Below, piece after piece: positions 1-9,020 of a DNA stretch of 64,000 nt. The stretch's first letter is position 1; the number at the start of each line of letters is the position of its first letter. The stretch covers positions 80,539 through 144,538 of the forward strand of contig NZ_WHJH01000012.1 of the NCBI RefSeq assembly GCF_011682145.1, given 5' to 3'. This DNA is from Massilia mucilaginosa. Its GTDB lineage: Bacteria; Pseudomonadota; Gammaproteobacteria; Burkholderiales; Burkholderiaceae_D. Position numbers and translations under genes: made by a program. Under the pieces are notes generated by a model. The model saw only the letters and a list, made by a program, of their open reading frames with translations. It searched no databases and was not told the DNA's origin.

Positions 1-263
1 ACACGCGCGCCGCGACCGAGGATTTCGCCGTCCCGGTCGACCGCTACGCCAACCTGCACCGCTACGGGCGCGACGTGTACCAGCGCTTCGGCTGCGCCGC
101 CAAGGGCATGGGCATGCTGGCCGTGCAAGGGACCGACCCGGTGACCGGCGCCACCGACGTGGCCCACCTGTTCGCCAGGGACGCGGCCGATATCGCCCGC
201 GTACGCGCCTGGCTGCTGGCCTGGGACCCGACCCTGGTCGTCGTGGACGAAACGCTGCCATGA
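1..263 (+). CDS. C-terminal part of a protein of unknown function (cut by window edge)
   Basis: The reading frame is open from the first bases of the window (codons begin at position 3) to a TGA at 261-263, so only the last ~86 residues are seen. The GTG at 75 is an internal codon rather than a convincing start, because the frame is open upstream of it. I do not recognise the family: the visible part is a soluble, mixed alpha/beta tail ending in VVVDETLP. It overlaps the next start by four bases (ATGA), so it is translationally coupled to the deacetylase-like gene and probably belongs to the same glycan-modification operon. Confidence 0.6.
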   Translation, partial: TRAATEDFAVPVDRYANLHRYGRDVYQRFGCAAKGMGMLAVQGTDPVTGATDVAHLFARDAADIARVRAWLLAWDPTLVVVDETLP

Positions 264-1573
264 ACCGCGACCCCACGCCGTCCTTTCAGCGCACGGATGC
301 GCAATGCAATCTGTGCGGGGCCGGCATGCACCTGGAGGCGGGCGAGGCTTGCCCGGTGTGCGCCAGCACGCCGCGCCAGCGCGTGATGCGCAGCGTATTC
401 CAGGCGCTGCCGCACGGCCTGCTGGCCTGGCGTACGCTGGCCCCCGCGCCAAGCCCGCACGGGCTCGATGAAGGCTGGTTCGCCGGCCGCGCCGCGCCGG
501 CCGATATCGCCATCGCCGAGCGGCCCGCCGCCATCGATGCGCTCGACGCCCTGTCGGCGCGCGGCGTGGTCTACCTCGATGGCGACGGCGGCGCCATCGG
601 CGCGCTGCTGGCCCTGAACTGCGCGCCCTGTTCGGTGATCGCCATGGACGTGGCCGAACCGGGCGGCGGCGCGCGCCTAGGAGCCACCCTGCTGCTGCGC
701 GACGCGGCCGAGGCGGCGCGCTGGCTGCCCTGGCTGCAAGCGTGGCATGGACCCGGCGCGGTCACGGCGAGCGTGGTCGAGGACCCGTTCGCGGCGCTGC
801 GCACCGAACTGGCGGTCTGGCAAGCCGAACAGCGCGAATGCGGCTTCTGGTGGCGCGACGACGACCTGGTCGCCGACAGCCCCGCCCTGCGCCGCCTGGC
901 CGCGCTGTCGCAGCGCCACGCCGCGCCGGTGCTGGTGGCGGTGATCCCGGCCGAGGCCGACGCCGAACTGGCGCGCGCCACCGCCGACGGCATGCCGACC
1001 CTGGTCTTTTGCCAGCACGGCTGGGGCCACATCAACCACGCCGAGGCGGGCCAGCCGAACAGCGAATTCGGCCCCGCGCGCGATGTGGCGGCCGCCGAAG
1101 CCGACCTGGCGCGCGGCGGCGAACGCATGCGCGAACTGTTCGGCGCACGCTTCATGCCGGTCATGGTGCCGCCCTGGAACAAGCTGGCGCCGGCGCTGGC
1201 GGCGCGCCTGCCGGCGCTCGGCCTGGGCGGCGTGTCGCAGTACCTGTCCGAACCGCACGCGCCGGTGGCGGGGCTGGTGCGCGTCGACACCCACCTCGAC
1301 ATCGTCGACTGGCGCAACGGCGCCGGCGTGCGCGAGCCGGCGGCGCTGGTCGAGCGGCTGGTGGCGATTTTGCAGATGCGCCGCAACGGCGAGCTGCGCG
1401 AACCGATCGGCGTGCTCAGCCACCACCGCGTGATGCTTGATGGCACCTGGCGCTTTCTCGACCAGCTGGTGGCCGCGACGGCCGAATTTTCCTGCGTGCG
1501 CTGGCTGCACCCGCGCGAGGTCTTCGAAGGAATGACATCCATGATCCAGACAGAAGCGCAATGCGCTGCCTGA
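260..1573 (+). CDS. Zinc-ribbon / polysaccharide deacetylase-like protein
   Basis: A 437-aa protein. It begins with a CxxC-x11-CxxC zinc ribbon (C16, C19, C31, C34), then a ~150-residue truncated Rossmann-like segment, then a NodB-like fold from about residue 195. Features of the NodB-type fold are the WWRDDD motif at 197-202 (catalytic/metal Asp), QHGWGHINH at 252-260 (metal His), PPWN at 304-307, HLDIVDW at 345-351 and SHH at 387-389. Such enzymes remove N-acetyl groups from glycans; the substrate here is unknown. The start overlaps the preceding stop (ATGA), and the end overlaps the sulfotransferase start by 13 bases, so it is in a tight operon with sulfotransferase and methyltransferase genes. 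The N-terminal ribbon resembles that of the gene at 5209. Confidence 0.8.
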   Translation: MNRDPTPSFQRTDAQCNLCGAGMHLEAGEACPVCASTPRQRVMRSVFQALPHGLLAWRTLAPAPSPHGLDEGWFAGRAAPADIAIAERPAAIDALDALSARGVVYLDGDGGAIGALLALNCAPCSVIAMDVAEPGGGARLGATLLLRDAAEAARWLPWLQAWHGPGAVTASVVEDPFAALRTELAVWQAEQRECGFWWRDDDLVADSPALRRLAALSQRHAAPVLVAVIPAEADAELARATADGMPTLVFCQHGWGHINHAEAGQPNSEFGPARDVAAAEADLARGGERMRELFGARFMPVMVPPWNKLAPALAARLPALGLGGVSQYLSEPHAPVAGLVRVDTHLDIVDWRNGAGVREPAALVERLVAILQMRRNGELREPIGVLSHHRVMLDGTWRFLDQLVAATAEFSCVRWLHPREVFEGMTSMIQTEAQCAA

Positions 1574-3576
1574 TCGTCGGCGCCGGCAAGACCGGTACCA
1601 CGGCCCTGCTGTACGCGGTGGCGCAAGCCATGGGCGGCGCGCCGCTGATCCATTTCGAAGAGCGCATCGCCGGCTTGCAGCCGCTGGCGCCGCACACGGC
1701 CACCAAGCTGCTGTTCGAACACGAGCGCCCTGACGACATCGCCGTCTTCGGCGCCAGTTTCGAGCGGCGTATTCTGCTGGTGCGCGACCCGCGCGATAAC
1801 CTCGTCAGCCACCTGCTGTACACGGTGGCCTCGCACCGGGTCCAGATGGACGATCCAGGCTGGCTGCGCACCATCACGCAGCTTTTGCAACGCAAGCAAA
1901 AAGACCCGGCGTCGGTCGACTTGCGGCAGTTCCCGCAACTGAGAACCCCGTCGGCCCTCCTGAACCGGGTCTGCGCGACCAACCAGGCGCTGGCAACGTT
2001 CGCCAGGGCGCATGCCGGGAACTGGTTCATTTTGCGTTACGAAGACATGGTGGCGGGCAAACTCGACGCCCTGTCGGCCTACCTCGGCATGACGGTGCAG
2101 GCCGACGCCAGGATCGACCCCGCCTACCAGCGGGTGGCGCGCACCAAGGGCAGCGGCGACTGGCGCCACTGGTTCACCAGGGACGACGTGGCGCACTACC
2201 GGCCGCTGCTCGAACCGCTGATGGGCGCGCTGGGCTACGCCGGCGACTGGACCCTGGCCGAGCCGCCGCTGATCACGCCCGAGCACAGCTGGGTGTATTT
2301 CGAGCGCCTGGTACGCGAGCGGCGCCAGTTCTTCGGCATGCCGCCGCTGGCGCTGCCCACGCCCGGCCAGCCTGGCCCGGAAACCCGCGCGCGCATCAGC
2401 AAGGGCGACGTCGTCAACCGCCTGGTGCGCCAGTTCGGCTTCAAGCGCTATCTCGAATACAACAAGCTCGATGGCGGCAAGTGCTTTTCCGAGGTCGTCT
2501 GCGACAGCAAGACCCTCGCTTTCATCCCCGAACACGCCTACCTCGACGGCGCCACCACCGAGCGCCTGCTGGAGACGGTGAAAAAGGTCGGCACGGGCGC
2601 CATCCTGACCCTGCCGCAACTGCTGGAACGGCATGCCGGGCAAGGCTTCGACGTCATTTTGTACGACCCGGTGCATGTGCGCCCCGAGGTCGACCTGGTG
2701 GTGCGCGCCCTGCCGGCCCTGCTCAATCCGGGCGGAATCCTGATCGTGCACGACTGCAATCCCGAAGACGAGGCGATCACCAGCGTGAAGCGCCGCCCCG
2801 GCGCCTGGGTCGGCGAGACCTACAAGGCCTTCGCCCTGCTGCGGCACTACAATCCGGGACTGGCGTTCACCGTGGACGAGGATTTCGGCTGCGGCCTGGT
2901 CTGGAACAAGGGGCTGGTGCTGGACTACCCGATCGAGGCCGACCTCACCTACCAGCAATTCGACGCCCAGCGCGCCTCCTACACCGGCTTGATCAGCTAC
3001 CATCAGTTCCTCGAAAAGACCGCCTCCGGTAACATCGCCGACCTGTTCGCCGCACCGGCCGCGCCGGCGCCGCTGCGCTTCCAGAGCGCGCCGGCACCCG
3101 CGCCGCGCATGGCGAGCCAGCTGTTCTGGCGCGGGCCGGAGCAGGACTTCAGCGAGGAACAGGCGCTCAGCCTGCCGATCGTGCTCGACGGCAACGTGCA
3201 GGTACTGCACTTTACGTTTCCGCCCGGCGTGGCCGGAATCGAGCGCCTGCGCTTCGACCCGGCCGACGGCATCCTGGCGCTGCGCCTGGCGTCGCTGGAA
3301 CTGATCAGCCCCAAGGGCGCGCTGATGTGGCGCTGGGACGCCGATGCGCACGCCGGCCAGGACTGGCGCGCGGTGCGCTTTTGCGAGGTCGAGGGCGCTA
3401 CCCTGCTGCTGACCACCGACAGCGATCCGCAATTTCATCCAGCCTTGCCAGCGAGCGTGCGGGCCCGCCTCGGCGCCGGTTGCAGCCTGGCGGTGGTGAT
3501 GACGCCGCAGCCGCCGCTGGTCGGCACGCTGCTGGCCGCGCTCGACCAGGTGCGCCAGGGAGTATCGAATGAATGA
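1561..3576 (+). CDS. Sulfotransferase / class I methyltransferase fusion protein
   Basis: A 671-aa multidomain enzyme. Residues 1-240 are a sulfotransferase: the 5'-phosphosulfate loop GAGKTGTT at 7-14, the 3'-phosphate motif VRDPRDN around 74-80, and RYEDM at 159-163. Residues ~290-455 look like a Methyltransferase_24-type SAM domain (FDVILYDP near 363, a GG turn then HDCNP at 397-401). Residues ~500-671 form a third, unrecognised beta-rich domain. The predicted role is PAPS-dependent sulfation plus methylation of a surface glycan or metabolite. It overlaps both neighbours, and an APS kinase sits 1 kb downstream on the other strand, which fits a local PAPS supply. The domain assignment is strong for the first part and moderate for the second. 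Confidence 0.78.
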   Translation: MRCLIVGAGKTGTTALLYAVAQAMGGAPLIHFEERIAGLQPLAPHTATKLLFEHERPDDIAVFGASFERRILLVRDPRDNLVSHLLYTVASHRVQMDDPGWLRTITQLLQRKQKDPASVDLRQFPQLRTPSALLNRVCATNQALATFARAHAGNWFILRYEDMVAGKLDALSAYLGMTVQADARIDPAYQRVARTKGSGDWRHWFTRDDVAHYRPLLEPLMGALGYAGDWTLAEPPLITPEHSWVYFERLVRERRQFFGMPPLALPTPGQPGPETRARISKGDVVNRLVRQFGFKRYLEYNKLDGGKCFSEVVCDSKTLAFIPEHAYLDGATTERLLETVKKVGTGAILTLPQLLERHAGQGFDVILYDPVHVRPEVDLVVRALPALLNPGGILIVHDCNPEDEAITSVKRRPGAWVGETYKAFALLRHYNPGLAFTVDEDFGCGLVWNKGLVLDYPIEADLTYQQFDAQRASYTGLISYHQFLEKTASGNIADLFAAPAAPAPLRFQSAPAPAPRMASQLFWRGPEQDFSEEQALSLPIVLDGNVQVLHFTFPPGVAGIERLRFDPADGILALRLASLELISPKGALMWRWDADAHAGQDWRAVRFCEVEGATLLLTTDSDPQFHPALPASVRARLGAGCSLAVVMTPQPPLVGTLLAALDQVRQGVSNE

Positions 3577-4498
3577 CGCAGTGAGCGACACCGTACAAAC
3601 CGCCGCGCACTGGAACGCGCCGCCGCCTTTGCCGCTGCGCACACGCTGGTGGCAATCGAAAGCCATCGTACGCCACATCAACCGCCGCATCGCCGGCGAA
3701 GAAAGCGACGGCACCGCGGGCGGCGACCTGGCCCTGCTGCGCGCGCAGAATGGCGGCGCCGCGTTCGGGCGCGCCATTTCGGTCGGCTGCGGCACCGCCT
3801 ACCATGAGCTCGAACTGCTGCGGGCCGGCGTGGTCGAGCACTTCGACCTGTATGAAATCGCCCCCAGCCGGGTCGCGGCGATCCACGCACGGGCCCAGGA
3901 TCTGGGCTTGAGCATGCGCGTGTCGGTCAGCAGCACGGACGCCTTTGCCATTGTCGCGCCCGGGCAGTACGACCTGGTCTACTGGCGCGACGCCCTGCAC
4001 CATATGAACCCGACCCTGGACGCGGTCGCGTGGAGCCGGCGCGTGCTGGGCACCGGCGGCCTGTTCTACATGCACGAGTGCGTGGCGCCGAGCTACATGC
4101 AATGGAGCGATCGCCAGCTCGACCTGGTCGAGCGCGTGCGCCAGATACTGCCGGCGCGCTACCTGGACGATCCGCATCAGCCGGGGCGCCTGATACCGGT
4201 GCGCAGGAGCCGTCCGACCATCGCCGGCATGCGCGAGGCCGATCCGAGCGAGTGCATCGACAGCGCCAACATCCTGCCGAGCGTGCGGGCGGTGTTTCCG
4301 AACGCGGCCATCGTGCCGGCCGGCGGCATTGTCTACATGCTCGCGCTCAACGATATCCTGGCCAACGTGGATGAAGAGCGCGACGACGGCCTGCTGGCGG
4401 CCTTGCTGGCGATTGACGACATGTACAGCGATGCGGGCGACTATGTGTACGCGGTGGCGCATGCGCGCAAGCTCGATCCGGCCGCCGCCTACACCTGA
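3569..4498 (+). CDS. Class I SAM-dependent methyltransferase
   Basis: A 309-aa protein with methyltransferase motif I as SVGCGTAYHE at 71-80, an acidic residue after strand beta2 (DLYE, ~93-96) and motif IV as DLVYWRDALHHM around 135-146. The last ~100 residues are unlike common families. The start at 3569 overlaps the end of the sulfotransferase fusion by eight bases, which supports it as the third gene of a coupled operon. The acceptor molecule is not indicated. It converges with cysC, with only four bases between the stops, so no terminator fits between them. Confidence 0.85.
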   Translation: MNDAVSDTVQTAAHWNAPPPLPLRTRWWQSKAIVRHINRRIAGEESDGTAGGDLALLRAQNGGAAFGRAISVGCGTAYHELELLRAGVVEHFDLYEIAPSRVAAIHARAQDLGLSMRVSVSSTDAFAIVAPGQYDLVYWRDALHHMNPTLDAVAWSRRVLGTGGLFYMHECVAPSYMQWSDRQLDLVERVRQILPARYLDDPHQPGRLIPVRRSRPTIAGMREADPSECIDSANILPSVRAVFPNAAIVPAGGIVYMLALNDILANVDEERDDGLLAALLAIDDMYSDAGDYVYAVAHARKLDPAAAYT

Positions 4499-4502
4499 TC
4501 GC

Positions 4503-5093
4503 TTATGACTGATGGACAATGCGCCGCTCGCGCAGCAACAGCAGCAGCGACGCCAGCGCGGCGTCGACCGAGCCGCTGGCGGTGTCGAGCACCAGGTCGG
4601 GCGCGGCGGGTGCCTCGTAGGGCGAGGAAATGCCGGTAAACTGGGCGAGCTGGCCGTCGCGCGCGCGCCGGTACAGTCCCTTGACGTCGCGCTCTTCGCA
4701 CACCGCCAGCGGGCACTGGCAAAAGATTTCCAGAAAAGCGCCGTCCGGCACCAGCGCCCTGGCCCGTGCGCGGGAATCGGCGAAGGGCGAGATGAAAGCG
4801 CAGATGACGATCATGCCGGCATCGGCGAACAGCGCCGCCAGTTCGCCGGCGCGGCGGATGTTTTCGCTGCGCGCGGCATCCGAGAAACCGAGGTCGCTGC
4901 ACAGGCCGGTGCGCAGTTGATCGCCGTCGAGCACGTAGCTGCGGCAGTCCATCTCGAACAGGCGCCGCGCCAGCGCCTGGGCCACGGTCGACTTGCCGGC
5001 GCCGGACAGGCCGGTCAGCCACAGCACGGCGCCACGGTGGCGGTTTTGAATGGCGCGCTCGGCGCGGGTGATGCTGGCGGCAGTCGTTGGCAT
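4503..5093 (-). CDS. cysC: Adenylyl-sulfate kinase
   Basis: A 196-aa APS kinase that phosphorylates APS at the 3'-OH to give PAPS. The Walker A loop is GLSGAGKST at 28-36, followed by the family motifs LDGDQLRTGL (55-64), FSDAARSENIRR (70-81) and FISPF (100-104), and the DVKGLYRRAR region at 136-145. Length and motifs are those of a stand-alone CysC. The start at 5093 gives the family N-terminus; upstream codons in frame are antisense to the next gene. In this setting it most plausibly feeds the sulfotransferase at 1561 rather than sulfate assimilation, since no CysDN, CysH or CysIJ genes are nearby. Confidence 0.93.
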   Translation of the reverse strand: MPTTAASITRAERAIQNRHRGAVLWLTGLSGAGKSTVAQALARRLFEMDCRSYVLDGDQLRTGLCSDLGFSDAARSENIRRAGELAALFADAGMIVICAFISPFADSRARARALVPDGAFLEIFCQCPLAVCEERDVKGLYRRARDGQLAQFTGISSPYEAPAAPDLVLDTASGSVDAALASLLLLLRERRIVHQS

Positions 5094-5208
5094 GGCGGGA
5101 CTCGGCAAGAGGGTTTGAGCGAACTGGACCGACGATATATTTACATAAACAATGCCTGCGCGGCGGATTTTCCTGACGCGCGGTACGATTTTTTCCCGAT
5201 TGGGGCGC

Positions 5209-5844
5209 ATGGACACACAACTCGCGCTTGAACGCATGCAGGCCCCGGCCACGCCCGTGTGCAACCTGTGCGGGGGCAGCGCGTTCGGCCCCGGTCCGGG
5301 CGGACGCCTCGGCAAGGACCAGCTCGGCCCGCACTGCCTCGCCTGCGGCTCGCTGGAACGGCACCGCACCGGCGCACGCGTGCTGCAAGCCCTGTACGGG
5401 GGCGACCTGGAGTGGCGGCGCGCCCTGCTGCTGGGAAGCGAGCATGGCGCCGATCCGCGCTGGTTCGCCCATTGCGAAGCGCTGCCATCGGTGCGCGCCG
5501 GCAGCTTGCCGGACGCGCTGGCCGGCTGCGACGCCGGCAGTATCGACTTCCTCGGCATGATCCACATGTTCGAATACCTGGACCGGGACCGCGAGGCCTT
5601 CGCCCGCTTGCTGCGCCTGCTGTCGCCGCGCGGCGTGCTGCAAGTCTGCTTCGCCGATCCGCGCGCGCGGCCGTGGACCGCGATCCAGGTGGGGCCGCCG
5701 GGCAGCGTGCGGCGCTGGTACGGACGCGACCTGGCCCGGCATTTCCGCTGCGACGAACTGGGCGTCGCCATGCGCGTGCATGAAGCGGCCGACCCCGGCA
5801 CCGGCGCGGTGCTGCCCGTGCACTTTTTCCATCACCAGCCATGA
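5209..5844 (+). CDS. Zinc-ribbon methyltransferase-like protein
   Basis: A 211-aa protein starting at ATG 5209; an in-frame ATG at 5152 would only add a poorly conserved basic leader. It has an N-terminal CxxC/CxxC ribbon (C18, C21, C43, C46), then ERHRTGARVLQAL, and a reduced methyltransferase-like fold (IDFLGMIHMFEYL in the motif IV position, LLRLLSPRGVLQV in the post-motif helix). It lacks a clear GxGxG SAM loop, so activity is uncertain. The ribbon plus following helix resembles the start of the 260-1573 protein. It is followed after 13 bases by another methyltransferase, probably in one operon. Confidence 0.7.
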   Translation: MDTQLALERMQAPATPVCNLCGGSAFGPGPGGRLGKDQLGPHCLACGSLERHRTGARVLQALYGGDLEWRRALLLGSEHGADPRWFAHCEALPSVRAGSLPDALAGCDAGSIDFLGMIHMFEYLDRDREAFARLLRLLSPRGVLQVCFADPRARPWTAIQVGPPGSVRRWYGRDLARHFRCDELGVAMRVHEAADPGTGAVLPVHFFHHQP

Positions 5845-5857
5845 AAGCGCCTCCTCG

Positions 5858-6598
5858 ATGACCGCCGACGACATCGCCAGCAAGAAGGACTACATCCGCC
5901 AGCGCGTCAAGGGCCTGGACAAGGCGCTGCTGCCGCTGGGCGACCCGGCCGGCAAGGACGTGCTGGTGTTCGGCTGCGGCCTGGGCAATGAAGTGCTGTG
6001 GAGCGCGCGGCGCGGGGCGCGCTCCGTGCTCGGCATCGACCTCGGCATCAGGACCCATGCGCCGCTCGACGAGCTGATGGCCGAAGAAGGCTTCGGCGAT
6101 TTCTGCTACGCCATGCACGAATGCAATGTGCATGACCTGGCGCTCGACCATCCGGGGCGCTACGACCTGATCGTCTCGAACGGCGTGTTCGAGCATGTGA
6201 GCGACCTGACGGGCGTGCTGAACGCGCTGCGCCCGCTGCTGCGGCCGGGCGGGCGGATGGCGCTGTACGCCGACGGACTGTGGTTTTCGGCCATCGGCGG
6301 CCATCTGGGCAAATGCAACTGGGAACACCTGTGGATGGCGCCGCACGAGATCAAGGAGCAGTTTCCGGAGCGCTGGCACGCCTACATCAGCAATCTGAAC
6401 CGCATGACGGCGGTCGATTTTTTGCAGGCGCTGCGCGATGTGGGGGCGCTGGTGCTGCAGTTCAACGTGCGCAGCGACCCCTATCTGCGCAATGCGGCGC
6501 CGCTGATGGAAGCGATCCGGGCGCGCCAGCAAGTCTCGCCGACCGACATGTCGATTACCTCGGTCGGCTGCGAGATCTGTTTTCTCGAGCACCTGTGA
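5858..6598 (+). CDS. Class I SAM-dependent methyltransferase
   Basis: A 246-aa protein with a full Methyltransf_11/25 pattern: motif I VLVFGCGLGNE at 35-45, acidic beta2 end GIDLG (59-63), motif IV YDLIVSNGVFEH and motif VI LLRPGGRMALY. The start at 5858 is preferred over a longer frame from 5780 because it lies 13 bases past the preceding stop and the extra N-terminal residues look like an out-of-frame reading of the previous gene. It probably methylates a sugar or lipid-linked intermediate of the adjacent surface-glycan pathway; the substrate is not shown by the sequence. Confidence 0.87.
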   Translation: MTADDIASKKDYIRQRVKGLDKALLPLGDPAGKDVLVFGCGLGNEVLWSARRGARSVLGIDLGIRTHAPLDELMAEEGFGDFCYAMHECNVHDLALDHPGRYDLIVSNGVFEHVSDLTGVLNALRPLLRPGGRMALYADGLWFSAIGGHLGKCNWEHLWMAPHEIKEQFPERWHAYISNLNRMTAVDFLQALRDVGALVLQFNVRSDPYLRNAAPLMEAIRARQQVSPTDMSITSVGCEICFLEHL

Positions 6599-6687
6599 GC
6601 GTGCAAATGTTAAACAATTCCATTCCCGTTGCGCCGCATTTCACATAAAATCGGCGTGTCGAATTGCCGACCTTCCAGGGAAACCTC

Positions 6688-7743
6688 ATGATTCTTGTCA
6701 CCGGTGGTGCCGGCTTTATCGGATCCAATTTCATCCTCGACTGGCTGGCGCACAGCGACGAGCCGGTTCTCAATCTCGACCACCTGACGTACGCGGGCAA
6801 TCTGGATAACCTGGCGCCGCTGCGCAACGATGCGCGCCATATCTTCGTGCAAGGCGATATTGGCGAGCGCGCGCTGGTGGCGGCGCTATTGGCCAGGCAC
6901 CGTCCGCGCGCGCTGCTCCATTTTGCCGCCGAAAGCCATGTGGACCGCTCGATCGACGCGCCCGGCGAATTCATCGCCACCAATATCAACGGCACGTTTT
7001 CGCTGCTGGAGGCGGCGCGCAAGTATTGGCACGAGCTTGAAGGCGCGGATAAAGACGCCTTTCGCTTTTTGCACGTCTCGACCGATGAAGTGTATGGCAC
7101 CCTGGGGCCGCTCGATCCGGCATTTACCGAGCAGTCGGCCTATGCGCCGAACAGCCCGTATGCCGCGTCCAAGGCGGCGTCCGACCATCTGGTGCGGGCC
7201 TGTTATCACACCTATGGCTTGCCGACGCTGACCAGCAATTGTTCGAACAATTACGGGCCGTGCCAGTTCCCCGAAAAGCTCATTCCGCTGATGATCGCCA
7301 ATGCGCTGGCCGGCAAAGCGCTGCCCGTGTATGGCGACGGCCGCCAGATTCGCGACTGGCTGTATGTGGGCGACCATTGCGCGGCGCTGCGCCGCATTCT
7401 CGATGCCGGCCGTCCCGGCGAAGTCTATAACGTGGGAGGGCAAAACGAAATGACCAATATCGACGTGGTGCACACGCTGTGCGACCTGCTTGACGCCGAA
7501 GCGCCGGCCGCGCAATCGTACCGCGCCCAGATCGCGCACGTGACCGACCGCGCGGGCCATGACCGCCGCTATGCGGTCGATGCGGGCAAGCTGCGGCGCG
7601 AACTGGGCTGGGCGCCGGCCGAAAACTTTGCCAGCGGGCTGGCGCGCACGGTGCGCTGGTATCTGGCGCACCGCGGCTGGGCGGCGGCGATTGCCTCGGG
7701 CGCGTATCGGGACCTGCGCTGGACGGCGGGAGTGGCGCCATGA
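6688..7743 (+). CDS. rfbB: dTDP-glucose 4,6-dehydratase
   Basis: RmlB/RfbB (351 aa) converts dTDP-glucose to dTDP-4-keto-6-deoxyglucose. It has the NAD-binding [10 protein letters not shown] loop at 5-14, the catalytic T-D-E triad in STDEVYG (T132, D133, E134) and the YxxxK pair Y158/K162. The ATG at 6688 gives the standard extended-SDR N-terminus and follows an AGGGAA ribosome site; a TTG eight codons upstream is less likely. The stop overlaps the rfbA start (ATGA at 7740). rfbC and rfbD are not in the window, so the end product (rhamnose or another 6-deoxysugar) cannot be named. Confidence 0.96.
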   Translation: MILVTGGAGFIGSNFILDWLAHSDEPVLNLDHLTYAGNLDNLAPLRNDARHIFVQGDIGERALVAALLARHRPRALLHFAAESHVDRSIDAPGEFIATNINGTFSLLEAARKYWHELEGADKDAFRFLHVSTDEVYGTLGPLDPAFTEQSAYAPNSPYAASKAASDHLVRACYHTYGLPTLTSNCSNNYGPCQFPEKLIPLMIANALAGKALPVYGDGRQIRDWLYVGDHCAALRRILDAGRPGEVYNVGGQNEMTNIDVVHTLCDLLDAEAPAAQSYRAQIAHVTDRAGHDRRYAVDAGKLRRELGWAPAENFASGLARTVRWYLAHRGWAAAIASGAYRDLRWTAGVAP

Positions 7744-8630
7744 GCGCGCCCGCACGCAAGGGCATCATCCTGGCCGGTGGTTCCGGTTCGCGCCTGTATC
7801 CGGTGACGACCAGCATCTCCAAGCAACTGCTGCCGGTGTACGACAAGCCGATGATTTACTATCCGCTCACCACGCTGATGCTGGCCGGGATCCGCGATAT
7901 CCTGATCATTTCGACCCCGCAGGATACGCCGCGTTTTCGCGAGCTGCTGGGCGATGGCAGCGCCTGGGGAATCAACCTGGAATACGCGGTGCAGCCGTCG
8001 CCGGACGGCCTGGCGCAGGCTTTCATTATCGGACGCCATTTTGTCGGCAACCGGCCGTCGGCGCTGATCCTGGGCGACAATATCTATTACGGTCATGAAC
8101 TCGATAACAAGCTGAAAAAGGCCAACGACCACCACGATGGCGCCACCGTGTTCGCGTATCACGTGCTCGACCCGGAACGCTACGGCGTGGTCGAATTCGG
8201 CGACGAGCAGAATGCGCTGTCGATCGAAGAAAAGCCCAAGGTGCCGAAATCGAATTACGCGGTGACCGGACTGTATTTCTACGACCGCCAGGTGTGCGAT
8301 ATTGCGGCCGGCATCCGTCCATCGGCGCGTGGGGAACTTGAGATTACCGATGTTAACCGCGCTTATCTGGCCGCCGGCCAGTTGCATGTGGAAGTCATGG
8401 GGCGCGGCATGGCCTGGCTCGATACCGGGACCCACGAATCGCTGCTCGACGCCTCGCAGTTCATCGCCACCATCGAGAAACGCCAGGGCCTGAAAATCGC
8501 GGTGCCGGAAGAAGTCGCGTACCGCAAGGGCTTTATCGGCGCCGAAGAACTGGAAGCGCTGGCGCGGCCGATCAAGGATAACGCGTACGGCAAGTATCTG
8601 CTGCGGGTCTTGTACGACCAGATTTTCTGA
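7740..8630 (+). CDS. rfbA: Glucose-1-phosphate thymidylyltransferase
   Basis: RmlA/RfbA (296 aa) makes dTDP-glucose from glucose-1-phosphate and dTTP. The nucleotide-binding signature [11 protein letters not shown] is at 13-23, followed by [16 protein letters not shown] (28-43); the GDNIYYG and EEKPK motifs are also present. Length and motifs match the short-form enzyme. It is translationally coupled to rfbB. With rfbB it supplies activated deoxysugar for the glycan genes upstream. It is the last gene of the run; the next 390 bases hold no convincing gene. Confidence 0.96.
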   Translation: MSAPARKGIILAGGSGSRLYPVTTSISKQLLPVYDKPMIYYPLTTLMLAGIRDILIISTPQDTPRFRELLGDGSAWGINLEYAVQPSPDGLAQAFIIGRHFVGNRPSALILGDNIYYGHELDNKLKKANDHHDGATVFAYHVLDPERYGVVEFGDEQNALSIEEKPKVPKSNYAVTGLYFYDRQVCDIAAGIRPSARGELEITDVNRAYLAAGQLHVEVMGRGMAWLDTGTHESLLDASQFIATIEKRQGLKIAVPEEVAYRKGFIGAEELEALARPIKDNAYGKYLLRVLYDQIF

Positions 8631-9020
8631 GGCAGGCGGCAGACGGCCGGCGCCTGATGAGAATGGCTCACATCACAGCGGGCGCATTCACACGCTGCCT
8701 GCAAGGGAACAACACAAGGCACGAGGGATTGCGTGGTGCGCGAGCGCAGCGATTCTACCTCATGGCCAGCGACGATGACATGTTGGCGCTAGACAGGGGA
8801 GCGGTGACGCTGCAGCCTTCGCGGGCATTTGGCGTAGGCAAACGCAATGGCCCGCTGCACGACCGTGGGCCAATCGCTCCTGCCCTGGAAATGCCGGACA
8901 TCGCCCCCCGTCAAGAAGGCCTTGCCCATACCTGGCTACCATTCCGGAGCCGCGCACGGCGCCATTGGTGAGATGGCTTGGAAAGTGCTGCGAGGTAAAC
9001 AACAGCGCGCGCAAGCGCTT
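8631..9020. other. Intergenic stretch without a supported gene
   Basis: 390 bases between rfbA and the convergent Rpn-family gene. Short open frames exist on both strands (plus 8657-8971, minus 8760-9014), but neither has a plausible ribosome site or a recognisable protein pattern. The composition remains GC-rich and coding-like, so it could be a degraded gene, but I cannot identify it. Confidence 0.5.

Noticed and set aside
571..3795. Very long open frame (about 1070 codons) on the minus strand opposite the deacetylase and sulfotransferase genes
   Set aside because: Its protein is low-complexity Arg/Ala/Gln/His of the kind produced by reading high-GC genes backwards; the plus-strand genes have clear motifs and coupled starts.
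8657..9014. Small genes on either strand between rfbA and the Rpn gene
   Set aside because: Neither frame has a convincing start site or recognisable protein character.
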